42,975 nt of DNA from Chitinophaga pinensis. Its GTDB lineage: Bacteria; Bacteroidota; Bacteroidia; Chitinophagales; CAMDFR01. The stretch lies in contig CAMDFR010000023.1 in assembly GCA_945897725.1 (NCBI GenBank), positions 1 through 42,975 on the forward strand, in the 5' to 3' direction. Position 1 is the first letter of the stretch; every line of letters starts with the position of its first letter. The notes under the pieces were generated by a model, which was not told where the DNA came from, searched no databases, and saw only the letters and a list, made by a program, of their open reading frames with translations. The position numbers and the translations under genes are program-made. This document shows, piece after piece, positions 36,303 to 42,975 of this stretch.

Positions 36303-39300
36303 ATGAAATTAACACAATTAGAGATTAAAGGATTTAAGAGCTTCGCCGATCATACCATCATCAATTTCAATGAAAAAATTACTGGAATCGTTGGTCCTAA
36401 TGGTTGCGGTAAGTCTAATGTGGTGGACGCGATTCGTTGGGTATTGGGCGAACAGAAGCCTAGCCTCCTCCGCTTAGAAAAAATGGAAAACCTTATTTTT
36501 AACGGCACTAAAAATAGAAAGGCATCAGGATTGGCTGAGGTTTCTCTTACTTTTGAAAATACAAATAATGTACTTCCTACTGAATATAAGACGGTTACCA
36601 TTACACGAAAGCTATTTAGAGACGGTGAAAGCGAATATCGATTAAACGATGTAAGCTGTCGACTAAAGGACGTTAATAATCTTTTTATGGACACCGGGGT
36701 AAGTGCTGACTCTTACGCAATCATCGAGTTGGGTCGTGTGGATGAGATCCTTAATGACAGAGAAAACAGTCGCCGTCGTCTTTTTGAACAAGCCTCTGGT
36801 ATTTCAAAATATAAAAATAGAAAAAAAGAAACCTTAATGAAACTAAAAGGCGCCGAAGGTGACCTTGATAGAGTCAAAGACCTTCTTTTTGAAATTGAAG
36901 GTAACCTAAAAACATTGGAATCTCAAGCAAAGAGAACTCAAAAATACTATAACCTTAAAGAACAATATAAAGAACTAAGTGTCGAATTAGCCAAATACAA
37001 TTTACAATCCCACAAGGTAAAGTTCAAAAAACTCAAAGAGGATTTACAAAAAGAAGAAGACAGGAAAATTGAAATTGAAGCTAAATCATTGCATGCCGAA
37101 GCTCAGCTCGATAAAGAAAAGTTGGTGAACCTAGAATACGAAAAAGCCCTTTCGGATATTCAAAAGAACTTAAATAGCCTATTAAGTGGCGTTTCCTCCA
37201 AAGAGAATGACAGAAACCTACTAAATCAGCAACTGCTCTTCGAAACACAGCGAAGCGATAGCGCAAGAAAGCAAATTATCGAAGCCACAGATCGCGTGGA
37301 TCTCTTAAAAGGCGAAACGGCTATTCTATTTGAAAATGCCGCGACAGAACAAGAAATTCTTGCTGAGGTGAAATTGGCTACAGAGGAATTAAAAGCTTTC
37401 TATGAAGCAGCCAAAGCAGAACAAGATCTCTTAAAATCGAATCTAGATAATCAACAAAAAGAATACGCCAGCAAAGAAAGAACCATTGTTGATTTAGAAA
37501 AGAAAACAGCTGTAAATAAGGCCAATAAAGAAAATTTACAAAAACAACTCGACCAGAACAGACAAGAAAGTTTGTTCAAAAACGAAGAATTAGTTTCCTT
37601 AAAAGATCAATTCGAAGGCATTGGCGACAGAAAGGCGGCCCTAGACGAAAAGATTGAAAAACTCCTATCCGACGATCAACGCATCCAAGAAGAAATTAGC
37701 TTAACAGATGTAGAATGTAGTAAAATTCAACAGGATTTAATCAAAGAGAATAGAACCATTGACGCTAAGCAAAATGAATATAATTTAACGAAAAGTTTGG
37801 TCGAGAATCTAGAAGGTTTTCCTGAGGCTGTAAAGTTCTTGAAAAAGACCGCCAAATGGACCAAAGATGCTCCGCTCCTGTCAGATATCATCTATTGTAG
37901 CGAGGAATTCCGTGTTTGTGTGGAAAATTACCTAGAACCTTACCTCAATTATTATATTGTCGAATCTTTTGATGACGCTTTCATGGCTGTAAATCTGTTA
38001 AGCGATGCAGCCAAAGGCCGAGCCAATTTCTTTATTCTCGAAGCTTTTAATAACTACAAGCCAAACGTTCAGAAGGCAATAGCTGGCGCTCAACCTGCAA
38101 TTGAAATTGTAGAACTAGAAGAAAGATTTAAGAAGTTAGGTCAGTTTTTATTGGATAATGTGTATCTAATTGACGAAACCAGTACCTTAAATATTAAGAA
38201 TACAGTAGAAGAAAAAGTGGTATTGCTCGCCAAAAGCGGTAAATATGTACGTGCTAATTTTTCCGTGTCAGGGGGTGCCGTTGGTTTGTTTGAAGGAAAA
38301 AAAATTGGTCGTGCCAAAAATCTAGAGAAACTTGAAAAAGAAATCGCAAAGCACAATCAGTCGAGCAAAGAGTATAGTATTCAATTAGATAAGTTACAAG
38401 ACAAAATTGCAACACTCAAATCATCGTTTAAAAAAGCTGAGATAGAACAAACACGTTCTGAATTAAATTTGATGAACAATCAATTCACGGCGTTAAAAAC
38501 TCGAATTGAAACACTCACTGCTTTTATCGAAAATACAGAGGTCAAACTCAAAGACATCAATGATAAAATCAAGGCAATGGATGAGGAGGATATTGCCATC
38601 GATATTCAGTTATCTGATTTACGGCAGAGCACCTCACTCCTACGCACAGAACTCGAAAAGCAAGACTCTGTCTTCGTCGATCTAAATACCCGCACAAATG
38701 AACTGTCGATTAAATTCAATGAAAAAAACATCCAATTTCATCAACAAACGAGTAAGGTAAACACCATACAACAAGATTATAGATACAAAAGCAATCAACT
38801 CCAAGATTTAGAGCAATCACAAGAAAGAAATAAAAATGTGATCACAGAAACAGAAAACAAGATTGCAGAAAACAAGGCTAAGTTAAATGAAATTGAAGAT
38901 GTGTTGCTGGCTGGATACGAAGATAGAGAAAGCATTAAGACCAATTTAGAGAACGCAGAACAAAATTACTATAAATCAAAGGGCAATATCGCAGAGCTAG
39001 AAAATGAGGTCCGAGAGGTGAACAAACTCAAGAACAATTGCGAACAATTGGTCATCGAATTTAAAGATAAGTTGAATGAGATGAAAATCGAGCTAAGCTC
39101 CATTAAAGAAAGACTTTCTATCGAGTTTAATGTCGATATCAATGTAGTTCTAAATGAAGATCCTAATCCTGCATTCGATCATAAAGACTTGGACGATAAA
39201 GTAAAGGATATAAAATCGAAGGTAGAGCGATTCGGCGAAATCAATCCAATGGCCGTGGAGGCTTTCGACGAAATGAAAAAGCGATATGACTTCATCAGCG

Positions 39301-39836
39301 CTCAAAAAGCCGATTTAGATCACTCTAAAAAAACTTTAGAAGAAACCATCAAAGAGATTGAAACTAGTGCCAAAGGCAAGTTTATGGAGAGTTTCGAGAG
39401 TGTACGAACAAACTTTATACGCGTTTTCAAAACATTGTTTAATGAAGACGATACCGCCGATCTAATCTTAGTAAATCCTGAAGATCCTCTAGAAAGTAAG
39501 ATTGAAATTATTGCCAAGCCTAAGGGCAAGCGGCCGCAAATTATCGATCAACTATCTGGAGGCGAGAAAACCCTCACCGCTACTGCCCTGCTCTTCTCGC
39601 TATATCTTCTGAAACCCGCGCCATTCTGTATTTTCGATGAGGTGGATGCGCCACTCGATGATGCAAACATTAGTAAATTTAATAACATTATTCGTGAATT
39701 CTCTAACGAGTCGCAATTTATTATCGTCACACATAATAAGTCAACGATGAGTCATGTAGATGTAATGTATGGTGTTGTAATGGCCGAACTCGGGGTGTCT
39801 CAAGTGGCACCTGTCGATTTCAGAAACTGGAATTAA
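36303..39836 (+). CDS. smc: Chromosome segregation protein SMC
   Basis: The 1177-residue protein has the full SMC architecture. The N-terminal ATPase half carries Walker A GPNGCGKSN (31-39). Long coiled coils flank a hinge at about 500-660 (containing EGFPEAVKFLKK, ENYLEPYLNYYIVES and GRANFFILEAF). The C-terminal half holds the signature LSGGEK (1084-1089) and Walker B FCIFDEVDAPLDD (Asp1112, Glu1113). As a homodimer with ScpA and ScpB it organises and segregates the chromosome. Neither scp gene is nearby. Its own promoter is upstream, and it is a single-gene unit after a large gene-free region. Confidence 0.97.
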   Translation: MKLTQLEIKGFKSFADHTIINFNEKITGIVGPNGCGKSNVVDAIRWVLGEQKPSLLRLEKMENLIFNGTKNRKASGLAEVSLTFENTNNVLPTEYKTVTITRKLFRDGESEYRLNDVSCRLKDVNNLFMDTGVSADSYAIIELGRVDEILNDRENSRRRLFEQASGISKYKNRKKETLMKLKGAEGDLDRVKDLLFEIEGNLKTLESQAKRTQKYYNLKEQYKELSVELAKYNLQSHKVKFKKLKEDLQKEEDRKIEIEAKSLHAEAQLDKEKLVNLEYEKALSDIQKNLNSLLSGVSSKENDRNLLNQQLLFETQRSDSARKQIIEATDRVDLLKGETAILFENAATEQEILAEVKLATEELKAFYEAAKAEQDLLKSNLDNQQKEYASKERTIVDLEKKTAVNKANKENLQKQLDQNRQESLFKNEELVSLKDQFEGIGDRKAALDEKIEKLLSDDQRIQEEISLTDVECSKIQQDLIKENRTIDAKQNEYNLTKSLVENLEGFPEAVKFLKKTAKWTKDAPLLSDIIYCSEEFRVCVENYLEPYLNYYIVESFDDAFMAVNLLSDAAKGRANFFILEAFNNYKPNVQKAIAGAQPAIEIVELEERFKKLGQFLLDNVYLIDETSTLNIKNTVEEKVVLLAKSGKYVRANFSVSGGAVGLFEGKKIGRAKNLEKLEKEIAKHNQSSKEYSIQLDKLQDKIATLKSSFKKAEIEQTRSELNLMNNQFTALKTRIETLTAFIENTEVKLKDINDKIKAMDEEDIAIDIQLSDLRQSTSLLRTELEKQDSVFVDLNTRTNELSIKFNEKNIQFHQQTSKVNTIQQDYRYKSNQLQDLEQSQERNKNVITETENKIAENKAKLNEIEDVLLAGYEDRESIKTNLENAEQNYYKSKGNIAELENEVREVNKLKNNCEQLVIEFKDKLNEMKIELSSIKERLSIEFNVDINVVLNEDPNPAFDHKDLDDKVKDIKSKVERFGEINPMAVEAFDEMKKRYDFISAQKADLDHSKKTLEETIKEIETSAKGKFMESFESVRTNFIRVFKTLFNEDDTADLILVNPEDPLESKIEIIAKPKGKRPQIIDQLSGGEKTLTATALLFSLYLLKPAPFCIFDEVDAPLDDANISKFNNIIREFSNESQFIIVTHNKSTMSHVDVMYGVVMAELGVSQVAPVDFRNWN

Positions 39837-39841
39837 TAAAT

Positions 39842-39925
39842 TTTTTGCGCTAGGCGTGCCCCCAAGAAAAGACAACTTGGGGTCAGGCTGTTCGCAGTGC
39901 GCGACACTTGCTACCATCCTTCACG
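39842..39925. repeat. Dispersed intergenic repeat, copy 3
   Basis: The block starts GCGCTAGGCGTGCCCCC, then TTGGGGTCAGGCTGTTCGC and ends CTACCATCCTTCACGCAATG. Its reverse complement shares the order TTGCG..GAAGGAT...AGC and G.G.ATAGCC-like blocks with 5415-5521. A short hairpin (CCCCCAAG / CTTGGGG) lies inside. It directly follows smc and, because of the hairpin, could also end transcription. Confidence 0.6.
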
Positions 39926-40134
39926 CAATGCATTATTCAATGCAAAACTTGGATCATAACTGTATTCATCATCAAAATCGAAGCTACAAAGACTCGCTAA
40001 ACGCTGCAGATTAAATCTCAATACTTCTAACCTCGATCAGCTGGAAGCATACTCTCTTTTTGTTTGAATGTAGCTCTATAATTTGAAACGCAATTGTCAT
40101 CATAAAAAGAATTGTTTTACTTTTATGCGTTAAT

Positions 40135-40707
40135 ATGCAAGATTTAGAACCTTTTTATAATTGGCATTTTCAATATCTTTCACAAGAAGACACGCTATCT
40201 CCTTTTTATGGACGTACCTATAGCGAAACAACCTACGACAAAACAGTCTATAATTACTATATCCATCCTCAATGGGATGAATTTGGCTCTTCTACTTTAT
40301 ACATCAAAGTCTTGTTCGCCGATTATGATCAAAAATTTGTAATCATTGAAATGATTGGCGAATGGAATGATGCCATCAATAATGATATTATGTTTTTGAA
40401 ACGTGATGTAATCGACATCTTTATTGAAAATGGGATTTCACAATTTATTTTAATCGGAGAAAATGTGCTAAACTTTTTCTATGAAGATGATAGTTATTAT
40501 CAAGAATGGATAGAAGATATCGAAAATGAAGCCGGTTGGATCGCCATGCTCAATTTCCAAGAGCATGTATTTTTGGAGATGTTGCAATCGCCGTTAAAGC
40601 ATTATCTAATACTGAATGAAGAGCTACAATCAGTCAATTGGCGTTTGCTTAAGCCCGAAAAACTGTATGAATTGATTGATGATTTCGTAATTCGAAAACT
40701 CGAATAA
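40135..40707 (+). CDS. Conserved Bacteroidota protein of unknown function
   Basis: I recognise this 190-residue protein only as a conserved hypothetical of Bacteroidota. It is soluble, strongly acidic and very rich in aromatic residues. Segments that look conserved are NYYIHPQWDEFGSSTLYIKV (about 40-59), VIIEMIGEWNDAINNDIMFL (about 69-88) and QFILIGENVLNFFYEDDSYY (about 103-122). The pattern GEWNDAINNDI with hydrophobic strands around it suggests an alpha/beta fold, but no catalytic motif is apparent. No signal peptide. It stands alone between smc and a convergent thioredoxin-like gene. Confidence 0.82.
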   Translation: MQDLEPFYNWHFQYLSQEDTLSPFYGRTYSETTYDKTVYNYYIHPQWDEFGSSTLYIKVLFADYDQKFVIIEMIGEWNDAINNDIMFLKRDVIDIFIENGISQFILIGENVLNFFYEDDSYYQEWIEDIENEAGWIAMLNFQEHVFLEMLQSPLKHYLILNEELQSVNWRLLKPEKLYELIDDFVIRKLE

Positions 40708-40774
40708 TTATTTTAGAAAAACGTTGTGATGATATCTAACGAAAGAAATGTCAAACTACTCAGCCTTCTTACAA

Positions 40775-41221
40775 TTACTTCTGTTTCTCTCTGACTTGTT
40801 TGCCCAACTTCAACAAATCTGCTGCCGTTAGGTAACCTTCAGAAAACATTAATGATTTCTCATTGGCATCAATAAACATCAAGGTTGGGTAACTATTGAT
40901 TCTATATTTCTTGGCTAACATCACTCCTTCTCCATGCTCAGCATCAATTTCGTAATTGATGTAATTTTTATTAAAGTAAGCAGCCACCTCCTTATCCGCA
41001 AAAGAAGTGGACTTTAGTTTTTTGCACCATCCACACCAGCTGGTACTAGCATCTAAAAAGATGGGTTTATGTTCTTTTTTAGATTTGACTAACATTTCTG
41101 CCCAGCTACCCGAAACAAACTGAATGCCTTCTTCACTGCCCACAGTGTTGGTTACATATGGTTTTGCTGCAAGTATAATAAGGACTATTGCCAATGGAAT
41201 AGCATAATAAATCTTTTTCAT
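40775..41221 (-). CDS. Membrane-anchored thioredoxin-like protein
   Basis: The 148-residue protein has an N-terminal membrane anchor or signal (YYAIPLAIVLIILAAK, about 5-20) and a thioredoxin fold. The active site is CGWC (63-66) in DASTSWCGWCKKL, and the cis-proline is Pro112 in NSYPTLMF. It resembles the periplasmic thioredoxin_7/DsbD-gamma-like proteins that reduce or oxidise disulfides outside the cytoplasm. The partner is unknown, and no DsbD-like gene is adjacent. A TAACTTTG box (41241-41248, minus) lies 20 bases upstream of the ATG. Confidence 0.9.
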   Translation of the reverse strand: MKKIYYAIPLAIVLIILAAKPYVTNTVGSEEGIQFVSGSWAEMLVKSKKEHKPIFLDASTSWCGWCKKLKSTSFADKEVAAYFNKNYINYEIDAEHGEGVMLAKKYRINSYPTLMFIDANEKSLMFSEGYLTAADLLKLGKQVREKQK

Positions 41222-41356
41222 GTATTTTCAATTTCGGTACCAAAGTTAAAAGATATTCATCGAAGCGGTGACGTTTATTTTAACAAATGTAGTATGTGTA
41301 AGCGAATACTTTAATGGCTAAACATCACGCTCAGATGAGTAAGTAAGTCAGGAGCC

Positions 41357-42442
41357 TCAAGCGAAACAATCGCGATAAAGTTTCTGCACGATTTTTTTTT
41401 CCTCCTCCCAACAATACAAAACAGAGGCCTGCCTACAATTTAATCGAAGACGCTCCCCATGCTCCTCAATGCTTTGAACGGCATGCGCAATGGACGAAAC
41501 ACTCAAGTCATCTATCAAAACTGCCACTTCATAGGCTGCATTGATGGCTGCATATTCAGGAAAATTCATGGATATACCAGGGATACCCGCTTGAATATAA
41601 TCAAAGAATTTGTTCGCAAGAGAGTAATAATAACTCAAGCCTTTATTCTCCAATAAGTTTAATCCGATACTTGCTCCTTGGGTATATGTTCTCAATGCTG
41701 TGGGTGCTAGCTTTCCTAAAAAATGTACCTTGTTTTGGAGTTTTAGTTCGTCTACTAAGGCTCTTAATGATTCTGATAAGTCACCTTCACCTGCAATTTT
41801 TAAGTCATAGTGATGAATGTCTTTCATGGCCTCAATCATTTCTGCAAGTCCTCTTCCATCATTTAGCGCTCCTTGATAAAAGATATATGGCTTTGACATT
41901 GCGTTCTCGTTAGGAATAGGATGGTATGGATTAGGTAGATTTCTGATCACATCAAAATGCAACTGATACTTTTCTTTGTAATAGTTTGCAATGCTATCTG
42001 AGACAGTGTATCGAAGACTAAATTTTTTCATGTAAGTACGCTCAATATACTCCCAAACGCGCTTCACCAATTTCCTGTGCACCAGTTCAGGGACTTCTGG
42101 AAATAACTCATGTGCATCGAAACTTCGCTTTATCCCTTTGATTCTAGAAGCATGATACACGGCCAAAATACTATCCAAATCTACAGCACCTATCAAATCT
42201 ACCTTCTGAAATAAAAGATAAAAAAAGAGTCGAATATTAAACGCGGCATAAAAGAGAAAGCCTTTAGAAAAGAAACAAAACAACCTGTGCTGCTTAAACT
42301 TTTTAGTGTTTAGTGCTGAGGAGTCTGAAAGCAAACGACCAACAATGCTTACATCATGACCTTCTTCTACAAGCGTTTCAGCTATACGATGCATTCTTTG
42401 ATCGTAATTAATATCATTGCTAACGCAGAAAACTATTTTCAA
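41357..42442 (-). CDS. Glycosyltransferase, GT4-like (GT-B fold)
   Basis: The 361-residue protein has a GT-B fold. The N-terminal domain starts MKIVFCVSNDINYDQRMHRI with VEEGHDVSIVGR. The C-terminal domain carries ADP/UDP-sugar binding segments: PYIFYQGALNDGRGLAEMIE (about 185-204), LKIAGEGD and the site FDYIQAGIPGISMNFPEYAA, where the usual E-x7-E motif is replaced by weaker residues. The acceptor is unknown; envelope polysaccharide is likely. It has no transmembrane segment of note. A TATGTTTG box (42474-42481, minus) is upstream. Confidence 0.88.
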   Translation of the reverse strand: MKIVFCVSNDINYDQRMHRIAETLVEEGHDVSIVGRLLSDSSALNTKKFKQHRLFCFFSKGFLFYAAFNIRLFFYLLFQKVDLIGAVDLDSILAVYHASRIKGIKRSFDAHELFPEVPELVHRKLVKRVWEYIERTYMKKFSLRYTVSDSIANYYKEKYQLHFDVIRNLPNPYHPIPNENAMSKPYIFYQGALNDGRGLAEMIEAMKDIHHYDLKIAGEGDLSESLRALVDELKLQNKVHFLGKLAPTALRTYTQGASIGLNLLENKGLSYYYSLANKFFDYIQAGIPGISMNFPEYAAINAAYEVAVLIDDLSVSSIAHAVQSIEEHGERLRLNCRQASVLYCWEEEKKIVQKLYRDCFA

Positions 42443-42508
42443 CTTGTAAGTTCTAAAGGGTGATCGTATAATTCAAACATAAATATAGCTTGAATTTCAT
42501 AATTTCTT

Positions 42509-42886
42509 TTATTCCTTATTTTCTTCCCTCCTCTTTACCAAATAGTAATAATTGTTTTCAAGTGGTCGATAACCATACTCATAACAATAATAATAGGTCA
42601 TGCCCTTCTTGTTGGTATATATATTGGTAAAATAATTGAAATTAAAGCCAAGCTCAAATAGCCTGTCTTTGCTAGGTTTATTGTTTTCACCGGTCTGGGC
42701 ATCAACAGCCGAAAACAATAAGGACAATACCTTGTGATTCTTTTTTAGAATCGCATTGATCTGACGCATCTGATGGCTGACATCACTTTTCTGTTTGTTG
42801 TTAAAATTATTTCGACAAGCATCTGAACAAAATTTCTTGTCGCTACGACCTTGAAATGGGTCATGACATTCTAAGCAGGTTTTCAT
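42509..42886 (-). CDS. Small zinc-ribbon protein, function unknown
   Basis: The 125-residue protein begins with a four-cysteine zinc ribbon: CLECHDPF then FCSDACRNNFNN (CxxC...CxxxC, about 4-24). A helical linker follows (SHQMRQINAILKKNHKVLSL), then a tyrosine-rich tail (KKGMTYYYCYEYGYRPLENN, YYYLVKRREE). The ribbon with a CRNNFNN end resembles DUF2116-like ribbons, which occur in nucleic-acid and other binding proteins. I do not recognise the tail. It starts 89 bases from the window edge and is followed by the glycosyltransferase gene 66 bases downstream. Confidence 0.78.
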   Translation of the reverse strand: MKTCLECHDPFQGRSDKKFCSDACRNNFNNKQKSDVSHQMRQINAILKKNHKVLSLLFSAVDAQTGENNKPSKDRLFELGFNFNYFTNIYTNKKGMTYYYCYEYGYRPLENNYYYLVKRREENKE

Positions 42887-42975
42887 CTGTTTTAATTTTC
42901 GATAAGGGTATTGTTTATCATAAAATTCAAGAGCCTAACTCGGTAAGTAATTAGATTCTATTTTATGATTATCCA

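Noticed and set aside
1..42975. CRISPR array, prophage, IS element with transposase, or toxin-antitoxin pair
   Set aside because: No regularly spaced repeats, integrase, capsid or transposase motifs, and no small gene pair with toxin-like features were found.

Overview
This 43 kb window is ordinary chromosomal DNA from a member of the Bacteroidota, probably on the Chitinophagales/Saprospirales side; the order is a guess. The evidence is AT-rich DNA, promoters of the TTTG/TANNTTTG type, few Shine-Dalgarno sequences, a TonB-dependent receptor with a carboxypeptidase-like N-terminal domain, a T9SS sorting tail (SIYPNP motif), and DUF3667, DUF6428 and FISUMP proteins. No rRNA, CRISPR array, phage or recognisable transposase gene is present.

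Layout. 1-375: 5' part of prfC (minus). 423-4051: a PAS histidine kinase, a small arsenic operon (arsR, DUF6428, arsC; no exporter in the window) with a palindromic operator, then a truncated paralogue of the kinase ATPase domain. 4055-5121: two direct copies of a REP-like repeat bracketing a FISUMP-domain gene. 5195-5272: tRNA-Val. 5420-5515: a dispersed intergenic repeat. 5523-13680 (minus): TamB-like protein, a tiny ORF, rpe and a TonB-dependent receptor. 14031-17385 (minus): topA and a SirB1/transglutaminase-like protein. 17573-23639 (plus): purB, rpsA, a stand-alone receiver protein, acs. 23774-28381 (plus): a cytochrome c/FTR1 iron permease, an unknown exported protein, and a T9SS-exported protein joining a haem-c site to a copper monooxygenase-like domain. 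28456-29649 (minus): sucC. 29760-32350 (plus): LolD-like ATPase and RecQ. 32362-33986 (minus): DUF3667 protein and a fatty acid desaturase. 34415-35536 (plus): serine beta-lactamase-like protein. A 766 bp gene-free stretch precedes smc (36303-39836). 39842-42975: another repeat copy, a conserved hypothetical, a thioredoxin-like protein, a GT4 glycosyltransferase and a zinc-ribbon protein.

Most genes are housekeeping: translation (prfC, rpsA, tRNA-Val), DNA topology and repair (topA, recQ, smc), central metabolism (purB, acs, sucC, rpe) and envelope biogenesis (tamB, lolD, desaturase). The accessory parts are the kinase/ars/repeat region at 0.4-5.5 kb and the iron/copper/haem gene set at 23.8-28.4 kb. 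I see no clear multi-gene defence or otherwise new system. The best candidates for something poorly described are the 23.8-28.4 kb metal-redox set, the repeat-bounded region at 4.0-5.1 kb, and the structured rpsA leader.
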